Shown here piece after piece: positions 7,430 to 14,508 of a DNA stretch of 38,015 nucleotides. Each line of letters starts with the position of its first letter. The first letter of the stretch is position 1. Position numbers and translations under genes: made by a program. The DNA is from Bacteroidales bacterium (GTDB taxonomy: Bacteria > Bacteroidota > Bacteroidia > Bacteroidales > VadinHA17). The notes under the pieces are model-generated. The model saw only the letters and a list, made by a program, of their open reading frames with translations. It was not told where the DNA came from and searched no databases. The stretch lies in contig SLNP01000067.1 of assembly GCA_007132995.1 (NCBI GenBank), forward strand, positions 1 through 38,015, in the 5' to 3' direction.

Positions 7430-9106
7430 TCAGAAGAGACCGGTTATTTTACCATTCTCATCTATATCAATATGCTCGGCCGATGGCACTGTTGGCAAAC
7501 CGGGCATACGCATTATGGTACCTGCTATAGGCACAATAAATCCAGCTCCTGACGAGAGCTCTATCTCCCTTATCTTTACAGTAAAGTCTCTCGGTCTTCC
7601 CCTCTTGTGCTGGTCGTCAGAGATTGACTTCTGCGTTTTGGCTATACAGACTGCCAGATTACCCATTCCAAGTCGCTCTATCTTGTCAATCTGGTTTTTG
7701 GCCTTAACCGTATACTCAACATGATCGGCGCCATACATCTTTTTTGCGATGGTTTCGATCTTCTTCTCGTACGACCACTCCAGATCGTAGAGGGGGGTGA
7801 AACAGTCGGGACATCCTTCGGTCGCCTCAACCACCTTTTCGGCAAGGTCTGTTGCTCCCTCACCACCCCTTGCCCATGAGTCGTTAAGGGCTACAGTACA
7901 GTTGTGCTCTTCACAATGACGGGTGAGAAGCTCTATCTCCCTGTCGGTATCTGTATCAAATTTATTAATGGCAACCACCGGCTTGAAACCGTAGTACTTC
8001 ATATTCTCAATATGCTTGTCGAGATTCTCAAATCCCTTCTCAAGGGCCTGAAGATTTTCGCTCTTCAGATCTGCCAGCTTCACACCTCCATGATATTTAA
8101 GAGCCCTTATTGTAGCAACTATAACAACGGCATTGGTTTTCAGATTCCCGAACTGCGATTTGATATTGAAGAATTTTTCTGCCCCCAGCTCACTGGCAAA
8201 CCCGGCCTCTGTTACCACATAATCGCTTAGCGACAGGCCGGTCTTGGTTGCCAGTATAGTATTGGTACCCTGCGCTATATTGGCAAAGGGACCACCATGT
8301 ATTATGGCCGGGGTTCCCTCGAGAGTCTGGACAAGATTGGGCTTAATGGCATCCTTCAGCAGCGCCGCCATTGCCCCCTGAGCCTTCAGGTCGCGTGCAA
8401 AGACGGGCTTGTTGTCATATGTATATCCTATAAAGATATTCCCGAGCCGATCTTTCAGATCTGTCAGGCTGTTGGCGACACAGAGAATGGCCATCACCTC
8501 CGATGCCGCGGTAATATTGAATCCAGTTTCACGGGGTACGCCCTGCTTTTGCCCGCCCAGACCGATCACTATATCACGAAGGGCGCGCTCATTCATATCA
8601 ATTACCCTTTTCCACTCGATGGTACGGGGGTCAAGATTGAGGTTTCCTCCATTTGGCGGAAGCTGTATGTTGTTGTCTATAAGCGCCGAGAGTAGGTTAT
8701 GTGCCCTCTCAACGGCTGCTATATCGCCGGTAAAATGCAGGTTTATATCCTCCATCGGAATCACCTGCGAATAGCCTCCGCCGGCGGCTCCTCCCTTTAT
8801 TCCAAAGACAGGGCCCAGTGAGGGTTCCCTGATAACAACAGTACTCTTTTTTCCTATGCGGTTGAGTGCCTGTGAGAGTCCGATAGATGTGGTAGTCTTA
8901 CCCTCTCCGGCAGGTGTTGGCGTAATAGCCGTTACAAGAATCAGCTTCGCCCTCTTTATCTTTTCATCATCGATAAGATGAAGAGGCAGCTTGGCCTTGT
9001 ACTTACCATAAAGCTCCAGGTCATCTTCGCCGACCCCCAGTTTAGCTGCAATCTCTGTAATGGGCCTTATTTTGGCCTGCTGTGCAATCTGAATATCTGT
9101 GCTCAT
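7430..9106 (-). CDS. fhs: Formate-tetrahydrofolate ligase
   Basis: A 558-residue enzyme, the usual family length, that joins formate to tetrahydrofolate using ATP to give 10-formyl-THF. Diagnostic segments are TPTPAGEGKTTTSIGLSQAL (ATP P-loop), REPSLGPVFGIKGGAAGGGY and the C-terminal FIVPIAGTIMRMPGLP. I chose ATG at 9106 (MSTDIQIAQ) rather than the in-frame TTG six bases upstream. This ATG overlaps the stop of a 63-codon ORF as ATGA, a coupling arrangement. The gene is first of the recognised enzymes in the fhs-fdhB-fdhA operon. Pairing of ligase and formate dehydrogenase suggests CO2/formate entry into, or exit from, the one-carbon folate pool, as in the methyl branch of the Wood-Ljungdahl or the reductive glycine route. 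The partners FolD, GcvPTH and GlyA are not in view. Confidence 0.97.
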   Translation of the reverse strand: MSTDIQIAQQAKIRPITEIAAKLGVGEDDLELYGKYKAKLPLHLIDDEKIKRAKLILVTAITPTPAGEGKTTTSIGLSQALNRIGKKSTVVIREPSLGPVFGIKGGAAGGGYSQVIPMEDINLHFTGDIAAVERAHNLLSALIDNNIQLPPNGGNLNLDPRTIEWKRVIDMNERALRDIVIGLGGQKQGVPRETGFNITAASEVMAILCVANSLTDLKDRLGNIFIGYTYDNKPVFARDLKAQGAMAALLKDAIKPNLVQTLEGTPAIIHGGPFANIAQGTNTILATKTGLSLSDYVVTEAGFASELGAEKFFNIKSQFGNLKTNAVVIVATIRALKYHGGVKLADLKSENLQALEKGFENLDKHIENMKYYGFKPVVAINKFDTDTDREIELLTRHCEEHNCTVALNDSWARGGEGATDLAEKVVEATEGCPDCFTPLYDLEWSYEKKIETIAKKMYGADHVEYTVKAKNQIDKIERLGMGNLAVCIAKTQKSISDDQHKRGRPRDFTVKIREIELSSGAGFIVPIAGTIMRMPGLPTVPSAEHIDIDENGKITGLF

Positions 9107-9294
9107 CTGCAATCTTTTTTACATAAAACAACCATGGTCAGAACTTTGTCGCCGCACATCTGATAACAACAGAGGTTATCTGTAACAGCAACAGGATCAT
9201 ACCCTGTATTCCGGTCAGGTGGCACATTGGCCTCCGCGGCCTTCTTACCGATAACAGATAAAGGCCACCTGCAAAGAGGCATAATCCACGACAT
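9103..9294 (-). CDS. Possible 63-aa leader ORF overlapping fhs
   Basis: The ORF starts at ATG 9294 and its TGA overlaps the fhs ATG (ATGA at 9106-9103). The predicted 63-residue peptide has no family I recognise. It is Cys-rich, with C8, a CCYQMC cluster and two C-terminal Cys in CKKDC. There is no clear signal peptide. The overlap and its place directly after a weak promoter argue for translation. Against it, the same DNA folds into several hairpins, so the stretch could be a structured RNA leader and the ORF fortuitous. I cannot decide between a real small protein, a regulatory leader peptide and a chance ORF. Confidence 0.4.
   Translation of the reverse strand: MSWIMPLCRWPLSVIGKKAAEANVPPDRNTGYDPVAVTDNLCCYQMCGDKVLTMVVLCKKDCR
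9121..9271 (-). promoter_or_regulatory. Hairpin-rich leader upstream of fhs
   Basis: Inverted repeats on the minus strand are: CAGGTGGC/GCCACCTG (9264-9271 with 9216-9223) enclosing GGCC/GGCC (9238-9241 with 9229-9232); ACAGG/CCTGT (9203-9207 with 9191-9195); and GATAAC/GTTATC (9075 is not involved; arms are 9175-9180 and 9162-9167). Three stacked hairpins in 150 bases suggest a structured 5' leader that could sense a one-carbon or folate metabolite. I could not match it to a known riboswitch class; specifically, it lacks the conserved core of the ZTP (pfl) motif that often precedes fhs. Structure is inferred by eye. Confidence 0.35.
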
Positions 9295-9322
9295 AGCTAC
9301 CGGCTACAGTCTAATCTTTGCG

Positions 9323-9330
9323 GAAATATA
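9323..9330 (-). promoter_or_regulatory. Candidate -7 element for the fhs operon
   Basis: The minus strand reads TATATTTC, one base from TAnnTTTG, about 30 bases before ATG 9294. No TTTG is seen at the expected -33 position. Weak assignment. The stretch 9331-9419 back to the end of the RsmF-like pseudogene holds nothing else I can name beyond an AT-rich inverted repeat (CTGATAT/ATATCAG). Confidence 0.3.
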
Positions 9331-9419
9331 GAATAATATCTTTAAATGGAGCAGGGGGTATCTGATATATTACTACAATCAGCGGCAGATATGTATAATA
9401 TCAGAAAAGCATCATGCAA

Positions 9420-10442
9420 TCAGATAACAGAGACCACCTCAGGGGTTGACTGCTTTCTTAGTGCAAATGACGGGGGGTAGTAGTTGTTTATCCTGTTACC
9501 CGCTCTTTTGGCAAGGCCCAGGGGAACACCTCTGTATGAGAGAACAAACCATTTGGCATTGCCCGGAGGCAGCCACTCTGGCGAGCTCTCCCTCCTGAGG
9601 TAGCGCAGTGCCTCATGGTAGCTGAGTTCTCTCTCCGGCAAAGCACCTCTCCTGTAAAGAGGTGAGGAAACAACCTGATGTGAGGGAACAATATCGCTGC
9701 CTTTTACAGAGAACAACTCCGTTCCTCCCCTTACCACCCTTACATGCCTGTTGATCTGGGCAAGTATCTGCTCCGGTGCGTGCAGGGCACGGATTTGATC
9801 ACCATCGGCAACAATCTGCTGCTGAGAAAAACCTGATATCACCGAGGCGTAGTCAAGAAGGGAACTCTTCAGGCCCCTACGACGCACCCCCCTATCAGAT
9901 GGTACCACATAACCCGCCTCGCCCCTCTTTCTGAGAAGAGAGATAAAGAACCCCTCTCCCCTCACCCTTCCGGGGTAAAGTCCGTAGCCGGCAAACCGGT
10001 CATTGCCGGGAACTTCAGTAACCCCCGGGAAAGGGTCGCCTGTTAACTTCCCGACCAAAGCACCCATCTCCTCGCCGAGCCAGAAGACAATATCTTCATT
10101 TTCCGAAGGGTTGAAGGTACAGGTTGAGTAGATCATATAGCCACCGGCAGAAGTGAAGAGAGGTTCCAGAAACATGCTGGAGGCCTCCTGTACATAGTAA
10201 CACCCGGCATGCCAGAGCGGATCGAGCGAAAAAGGGGGGCGCCCGCTGCTATAATAACCGGTTTTACACCACTCTACCCGGTCAGAGAGGGCCACCTCAC
10301 CATTCCATTTCGCACTGTTAACCCTGACGGAAACAGGACTATCCTAATTAAGGGCAGGCAGTAGCTGCCGGAAATCGATATACTCCTGACCGGATACTCT
10401 TTCAAGGAAAGGCCCCGGAAAAGTTCTCTCATCTTCTGCCAT
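9420..10442 (-). pseudogene. Broken RsmF/NOL1-NOP2-Sun type rRNA m5C methyltransferase
   Basis: The intact relatives (RsmF/YebU-like, with a C-terminal PUA-like domain) methylate a 16S rRNA cytosine. Reading from ATG 10442 gives MAEDERTFPG, a family-like N-terminus ending QLLPALN, then TAG at 10346-10344, then in the same frame DSPVSVRVNSAKWNGE, the expected continuation; GAG-to-TAG would explain it. Further on, HAGCYYVQEASSMFLEPLF (to about 10155) jumps directly to MIYSTCTFNPSENED. Family members carry roughly 130-140 residues between these, holding the SAM-binding motifs and the catalytic DAPCSGEG cysteine motif; here they are absent. The C-terminal region remains open to 9420 from a possible GTG at 10295 (291 codons). 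Two independent lesions indicate a pseudogene. A residual RNA-binding product cannot be excluded. Confidence 0.85.
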
Positions 10443-10502
10443 TGGGAGTGGTCGGTTAAGTGCCGGACTATGGCTGATGCCGGCAAGAGTATAAATATAT
10501 AA

Positions 10503-10542
10503 CAAAAAGAGAGAGGGTGCCATCGATGGCATATCTCTCTCA
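10503..10542 (-). terminator. Terminator after tRNA-Leu
   Basis: On the minus strand GAGAGAG and CTCTCTC arms flank an inner TGCCATCGATGGCA palindrome, followed by TTTTTGTT. It lies just past the 3' end of tRNA-Leu and upstream of the RsmF-like pseudogene. Good rho-independent shape. Confidence 0.75.
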
Positions 10543-10543
10543 C

Positions 10544-10630
10544 TGGTGCCCGGAGCGGGACTTGAACCCGCACGGCCTTACGGCCACAGGATTTTAAGTC
10601 CTGCGTGTCTACCAATTCCACCATCCGGGC
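10544..10630 (-). tRNA. tRNA-Leu (anticodon TAA)
   Basis: The 5' end is GCCCGGATGGTGGAATTGG and the acceptor partner is TCCGGGC with discriminator A. The CCA end is encoded (10546-10544). The anticodon loop GACTTAAAATC gives TAA, which reads UUA. An extended variable arm (TGGCCGTAAGGCCG) confirms a type II Leu tRNA. The T arm has GGGTTCAAGTCCC. Confidence 0.97.
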
Positions 10631-10755
10631 ATATGGCCGGTGGCCCCCTTTTTAACGATGCGAAATTAATTCTTTTTCTCTCCCTATCAAAACAGTGAAG
10701 ATGTTGTTACCACCATATGGTTGAGAAGAGGGGATGTGGGGATATATCTCTGACG

Positions 10756-10878
10756 ATAAGGCAACAGCGGAGATGAAAAAAAAGGAGAACCCAGTATAAG
10801 GCAACAGCAAAGGCAAAAAAAAAAGGGAGAGCCCTGTATAAGGCAACAACAGAGGTAAAAATAAAGGAGAGCCCTGTC
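10756..10878. repeat. Three tandem ~41-bp units between tRNA genes
   Basis: Units start ATAAGGCAACA at 10756, 10796 and 10838 (spacing 40 and 42). Each contains a purine-rich word, an A-run of 4-10 and GGAGA(G/A)CCC. Read on the minus strand, each unit ends GGGCTCTCC followed by a T-run, the 3' half of the tRNA-Gly terminator. The array looks like duplicated terminator arms produced by slippage or unequal exchange. Confidence 0.75.
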
Positions 10879-10890
10879 GGTGAGCTCTCC
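10857..10890 (-). terminator. Terminator after tRNA-Gly
   Basis: Minus strand GGAGAGC (10890-10884) pairs with GCTCTCC (10872-10866) around an 11-base loop, followed by TTTATTTT. It lies directly after the tRNA-Gly 3' end. The last repeat unit of the adjacent tandem array supplies its 3' arm. Confidence 0.8.
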
Positions 10891-10893
10891 CTG

Positions 10894-10966
<73 letters not shown>

Positions 10967-10977
10967 CTGTGCGGTGG

Positions 10978-11010
10978 CAAAAATAAGAAAATTTCATCAA
11001 TTACACACAG
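10978..11010 (-). promoter_or_regulatory. Promoter for tRNA-Gly
   Basis: The minus strand carries TATTTTTG (10985-10978), an exact TAnnTTTG match, with TGTG 19 bases upstream as a 3-of-4 match to the -33 TTTG. It lies 12 bases before the tRNA 5' end, which is suitable for a short leader. Confidence 0.55.
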
Positions 11011-11017
11011 CGGGGAG

Positions 11018-11048
11018 AAAAAAGGGGGCTATCTTATGCGGGGGCCCC
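11018..11048 (-). terminator. Possible terminator overlapping the SH3-like gene stop
   Basis: On the minus strand GGGG (11048-11045) can pair with CCCC (within 11028-11024) across the TAG stop, followed by six T. The loop is long, so the call is tentative. Confidence 0.4.
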
Positions 11049-11937
11049 ACTCGCGAAGGGTGTCCCTCTCAAAGAGCAGCCATGTAGTGGGGTATATCCA
11101 CTCCTCCTTGACACTATCGGCCCTTATTACCCTGTTTATCCTTTCGGGCGAACCCCAGGCATCCCGTACCATCTCAGATCTCATCCCTCTCCATATCCTC
11201 CCACCATATATCAATGCGGCGATCTCAGAGCCATATTTCTGCTCAAGATATGAGAGTCTGTTAACCTGTGCAGCCTGCTGCTCTACAGCCTGGCGCTGCT
11301 CATCACTCTGTGTGCGGATAGCGGCACTGTCGTCTATCGCCTGCTGCCGGTCCAATTCAACATGCTCTACCTCGTGTGCAACAAGTTCAACACCTGAGAC
11401 CTGAAGATAACCACGATGCTCTCCATATTCAACCAGATAGAAGTCCTCATATCTGGCCAGCAGATCTATCTCTGATCCCCTGGGAATAATCATCAGCACC
11501 GAGGTAAGATCACCCATCTCCCGGAACAGCCTCAAGGCAGCGGCTGTCACACCCTTTGCCACAACCTCTTGCTGCTCATCCTCCTCACGCTCACCGGGGG
11601 GCACGGTACTCCACTCTGTCACCTCAACACGCGATGCGGCCAGGTAACCAATATAGATATCGTACTCGACAATAAAGTGATCACCATCCCTGGCAACTAT
11701 ATCAACCTCTTCACCCGCCGGTATAATCATAATTACGGTGGTGAGATCGTCCTTCTCACCAAAATATCTTAGCGCACCTCTGGTAACCCCCTTAACGGGA
11801 TACCGCTGTTGCTCTGCTACCTGCTCTGTAGCTCTCTCTGATCCTGTGACAACCTGTGCGGGCAGAAGGTTGTGAGCCATAATAAGCATCAACAGGATGG
11901 AAGCTGTCCTTACCATATATCTACCGGTTTTTGCCAT
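11029..11937 (-). CDS. Secreted protein with two SH3-like domains and a SmpA-like C-terminus
   Basis: I place the start at ATG 11937 or at the ATG 21 bases further in, because either leaves a good signal peptide (VRTASILLMLIMAHNLLPAQ). An upstream ATG at 11985 would add 16 unlikely residues. The mature protein has two homologous SH3-like repeats. The first reads VTRGALRYFGEKDDLTTVIM and the second VTAAALRLFREMGDLTSVLM; each continues with IIP.G.E.D..AR...F.VEY....GYL. A Gln-rich segment links them to a C-terminal stretch (LIYGGRIWRGMRSEMVRDAW, then GSPERIN) resembling SmpA/OmlA-type envelope domains. It is probably periplasmic or surface-associated, perhaps peptidoglycan-binding. It lies 78 bp after the O-methyltransferase gene on the same strand. 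Exact function is unknown. Confidence 0.75.
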   Translation of the reverse strand: MAKTGRYMVRTASILLMLIMAHNLLPAQVVTGSERATEQVAEQQRYPVKGVTRGALRYFGEKDDLTTVIMIIPAGEEVDIVARDGDHFIVEYDIYIGYLAASRVEVTEWSTVPPGEREEDEQQEVVAKGVTAAALRLFREMGDLTSVLMIIPRGSEIDLLARYEDFYLVEYGEHRGYLQVSGVELVAHEVEHVELDRQQAIDDSAAIRTQSDEQRQAVEQQAAQVNRLSYLEQKYGSEIAALIYGGRIWRGMRSEMVRDAWGSPERINRVIRADSVKEEWIYPTTWLLFERDTLREWGPRIR

Positions 11938-12063
11938 CACCGGCTGCAGCACCCTGCCGGAGCAACCAAAAGGCTCCCGGTGCATCAGCGTTTTCCGGAT
12001 AATGGACGGGTTAATTCATTACAACCTGATTTACTGAACAAAAAATATACCAGAATGGGGGTG

Positions 12064-12708
12064 TCATCCTGCGACATCGCCTCTCCGTATAAGGGTAATA
12101 CCATCGCGAAGGGGCAACATAAGCTTCTCCATGGTGCTGTCATCCTTCACCATCTCATTAAAAACTCTTATCGCGTCTGTACGGGCATCTTTGGCAGAGC
12201 TGTCAAGCACCTTGCCTCCCCATATCACATTATCGGCGACTATTATGCCGCCGGCAGAGAGGTGACTCTTCGCCAGACGGTAATATTGGGGGTACTCCCT
12301 CTTATCACCATCAATAAATATCATATCAAACTTCAACCCCAAATGCGGAACCATATCCTGCGCCCGCCCTGTATGCATAACTATCATCTCTTCAACACCG
12401 GCCATACGGAAAAAACGGGTCGATATCTCTGAAAGCTCATCATTAGGTTCTATGGTATGTATAACAGCCCCTTCAGGTGCATCAAGTGCCATCGCGATAG
12501 TTGAGTAGCCGGTAAAGGTACCTATCTCAAGGAGCAGGCGGGGTTTAAGCATATATACAATAAAACGGAGCAGCTGCCCCAGCCGGGGCCCGCCCAGCAT
12601 AAAAGGGTTAACAACATTAAGGTTGGTGTAGCGGTACAGCTCATGGAGAACAGGGTGCTCGCCGCTGCCATGCTCATCCATATAGTCATTAAGCGATCTG
12701 ATATCCAT
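12064..12708 (-). CDS. Class I SAM-dependent O-methyltransferase
   Basis: A 214-residue protein of the caffeoyl-CoA/catechol O-methyltransferase-like family (Methyltransf_3), which transfers methyl from SAM to a hydroxyl, often with a divalent metal. Motif I is LLEIGTFTGYSTIAMA at about residue 60. The metal/SAM motif is MIFIDGDKREYPQYY, followed by GGIIVADNVIWGGKV, where the Asp and Asn ligands of the family sit. There is no signal peptide. The gene starts 5 bp after the M16 peptidase stop, so the two are almost certainly one transcript. The substrate cannot be inferred. This short cytosolic form is widespread in Bacteroidota. Confidence 0.93.
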   Translation of the reverse strand: MDIRSLNDYMDEHGSGEHPVLHELYRYTNLNVVNPFMLGGPRLGQLLRFIVYMLKPRLLLEIGTFTGYSTIAMALDAPEGAVIHTIEPNDELSEISTRFFRMAGVEEMIVMHTGRAQDMVPHLGLKFDMIFIDGDKREYPQYYRLAKSHLSAGGIIVADNVIWGGKVLDSSAKDARTDAIRVFNEMVKDDSTMEKLMLPLRDGITLIRRGDVAG

Positions 12709-12713
12709 ATAAC

Positions 12714-13937
12714 CTATCTGTAAATAAGCCGCAACATGCCCGCTGTATCGAAAATCTCCCCTGCCACCTCCATCACCTCTCCGGCGGTTATTGACTCAAT
12801 GCCGGCAAAGAGTGTCTCTACCGGTTCAACCTTATCGTAAACCAACAGGCTCTTGCCGATGGTAAGCATAAGGCTCTCAAAATTCTCATGTGACCGTGCC
12901 AGGTACCCCTTAAGCTGGTTTCTGGCCTTTGAAAGTTGCATAGGGCCAAGACGCCTCTCCTTTAGCCGCCTCATCTCCCTCTCTACCAGATTAATACTCT
13001 TTTCCAGATTCTTTGTGTCGGTGCCGAAGTAGAGCGAGAAGAGCCCGGTATCGCTGTAGGGCTGATAGTTCGATTCCACATGGTAGGCATAACCATTCCT
13101 CTCCCTCAGTGCCATATTGAGCCTTGAGTTCATGCCCTGCCCCCCAAGCAGATTGTTAAGCAGATGCATAACCTTGCGCCTGGGATCATGCAGGCTGAAC
13201 GAAACATTGCCTGTTATGCAGTGCGCCTGGTTGAGACCCTCTTTCTCCAGAGATATGGCAGCAGGAGCAGACCTTACTGCCTGAGGCCTTCCCCGGCCGG
13301 TGCGGTTTGCTGGTATATCGCCGAAATATCTTGTAAAGAGTCTCTCAACCTCCTTGGGCTTAATATCGCCCACTGAGCAGAACACCATCTTATTGGTATC
13401 GTAGTTCTCCGACATAAAGCTGCGAACCATGTCGCTGTCAAACTCTCTCACCGTATGAGGCAATCCCAATATTGGTCTTCCCAACGGATCATCCCGGAAG
13501 AGGAGGCTGTCAAACTCATCAAAAATAAGCTCCGAGGGGGTGTCGGCAACAGAGTTTATCTCCTCAATGACAACCTCACGCTCGCGTTCAGTCTCTCTGG
13601 GTGGGAAGCGAGATGAGAAGGCTATATCACTTATAAGCTCAACCGCCCGCCGGTAGTGTTCACGAAGCACCGTTGCATAGAGCGAGGTCTCCTCTCTGGT
13701 GGTATAAGCATTAAGCTCTCCCCCAACATCTTCAAGGTAACTCAGTATATGATATGCCTTGCGCCGTGTGGTTCCCTTGAAAAGCATATGCTCGGTGAAA
13801 TGCGCAAGGCCTTGCTCGTCTGGCCTCTCGTCACGCGATCCGGCACCCACTATCAACCCACAGTAGGCAACCCTGGCCCTTACCGGATAGTGAACCAGCC
13901 TTATGCCGTTGTCGAGTCTGCTGAAATATAGATCCAT
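12714..13937 (-). CDS. M16 family zinc metallopeptidase
   Basis: A 407-residue pitrilysin/mitochondrial-processing-peptidase-like protein. The inverted zinc motif HFTEH is at residues 46-50, with the distal Glu ligand in EVVIEEINSV at about 125-126. The C-terminal half (MNSRLNMALRERNGYAYHVE) forms the second M16 domain with the substrate-gating Arg/Tyr. ATG 13937 (MDLYFSRLDNGIRL) is chosen because it gives the canonical N-terminus and lies about 20 bases after a promoter; the longer in-frame extension would run into tRNA-Phe. No signal peptide is seen from this start, so it is probably cytosolic, where such enzymes degrade peptides. It heads an operon with the O-methyltransferase. Confidence 0.93.
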   Translation of the reverse strand: MDLYFSRLDNGIRLVHYPVRARVAYCGLIVGAGSRDERPDEQGLAHFTEHMLFKGTTRRKAYHILSYLEDVGGELNAYTTREETSLYATVLREHYRRAVELISDIAFSSRFPPRETEREREVVIEEINSVADTPSELIFDEFDSLLFRDDPLGRPILGLPHTVREFDSDMVRSFMSENYDTNKMVFCSVGDIKPKEVERLFTRYFGDIPANRTGRGRPQAVRSAPAAISLEKEGLNQAHCITGNVSFSLHDPRRKVMHLLNNLLGGQGMNSRLNMALRERNGYAYHVESNYQPYSDTGLFSLYFGTDTKNLEKSINLVEREMRRLKERRLGPMQLSKARNQLKGYLARSHENFESLMLTIGKSLLVYDKVEPVETLFAGIESITAGEVMEVAGEIFDTAGMLRLIYR

Positions 13938-13963
13938 AAAAGCGGGGATGGTCAGAGAGTCAG

Positions 13964-13994
13964 CAAAATTATCAATTGGGCCCGATGTTTCCAA
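13964..13994 (-). promoter_or_regulatory. Promoter for M16 peptidase operon
   Basis: The minus strand shows TTGG (13994-13991) and TAATTTTG (13971-13964), with 20 bases between TTG and the -7 element. It is close to the Bacteroidota consensus. Transcription would start about 20 bases before ATG 13937. Confidence 0.6.
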
Positions 13995-14014
13995 GCATTT
14001 TTTCCCCAAAAGAG

Positions 14015-14045
14015 TTTGCCATATAAAAATTGAAACATATATTTG
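14015..14045 (+). promoter_or_regulatory. Consensus Bacteroidota promoter for tRNA-Phe
   Basis: TTTG (14015-14018), a 19-base spacer and TATATTTG (14038-14045) match the -33/-7 consensus exactly. The tRNA begins 16 bases further on. This is the best promoter in the window and supports the phylum assignment. Confidence 0.85.
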
Positions 14046-14061
14046 CAGTCCGAAACCAAAA

Positions 14062-14134
<73 letters not shown>

Positions 14135-14155
14135 CAGAACTAAAGAGTTGACAGA

Positions 14156-14192
14156 GCCGAATGTGCTGTAAAAGAGTGTGTTCGGTTTTTTC
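14156..14192 (+). terminator. Terminator after tRNA-Phe
   Basis: CCGAA (14157-14161) pairs with TTCGG (14181-14185), followed by a T-run ending TTTTTTC. It lies 22 bases past the tRNA 3' end. Confidence 0.7.
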
Positions 14193-14434
14193 ATTTGTCA
14201 AATTCACCATACAATTATAATATTGTTCCGGAATCGTACTCCCCTCCATCTTATTTCTGCAAGGTTGCGGCCAGCCCTTTTGCTCCCTCTCTGATAGCCC
14301 TGCAACCACCGGTTACATAACAACGCCACAGCGGCTACCCCTGCTTAACCGGCTCTGCCAGAGAGAATACAGGACCTGGCTTAATATCGCAACCGTAATT
14401 CCCCAAAAAAGCAGGTTTAAAGAGGTCGACACCA
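14193..14434. other. Intergenic stretch with no feature seen
   Basis: About 240 bases between the tRNA-Phe terminator and the transporter promoter. I see no coding frame with family resemblance, no repeat and no strong hairpin. Confidence 0.6.
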
Positions 14435-14464
14435 TTGGAGAGTTGTTCTATTGAATTATATTTG
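14435..14464 (+). promoter_or_regulatory. Promoter for the cation-chloride cotransporter
   Basis: TTG (14435-14437), a 19-base spacer and TATATTTG (14457-14464) match the Bacteroidota consensus. Transcription would start near 14470 and leave a leader of about 40 bases before ATG 14509. Confidence 0.7.
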
Positions 14465-14508
14465 GAGCTTACATCATGGGGGTGTAACATAGATAGAATC
14501 GTACCAGA

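Noticed and set aside
9121..9300. ZTP (pfl) riboswitch upstream of fhs
   Set aside because: GTCGTGG and GCCACCTG recall parts of the motif, but the conserved CCGGGGAGC-like core and the CCGCCTGGGC 3' element are absent. Only a generic structured leader is kept.
10274..10624. 116-codon ORF across tRNA-Leu
   Set aside because: Its first 25 residues are the tRNA gene read as protein, and the rest is the RsmF-like pseudogene in the wrong frame.
10756..10878. CRISPR array from three regularly spaced repeats
   Set aside because: Units are contiguous with no unique spacers, differ from each other, and are explained by terminator-arm duplication.
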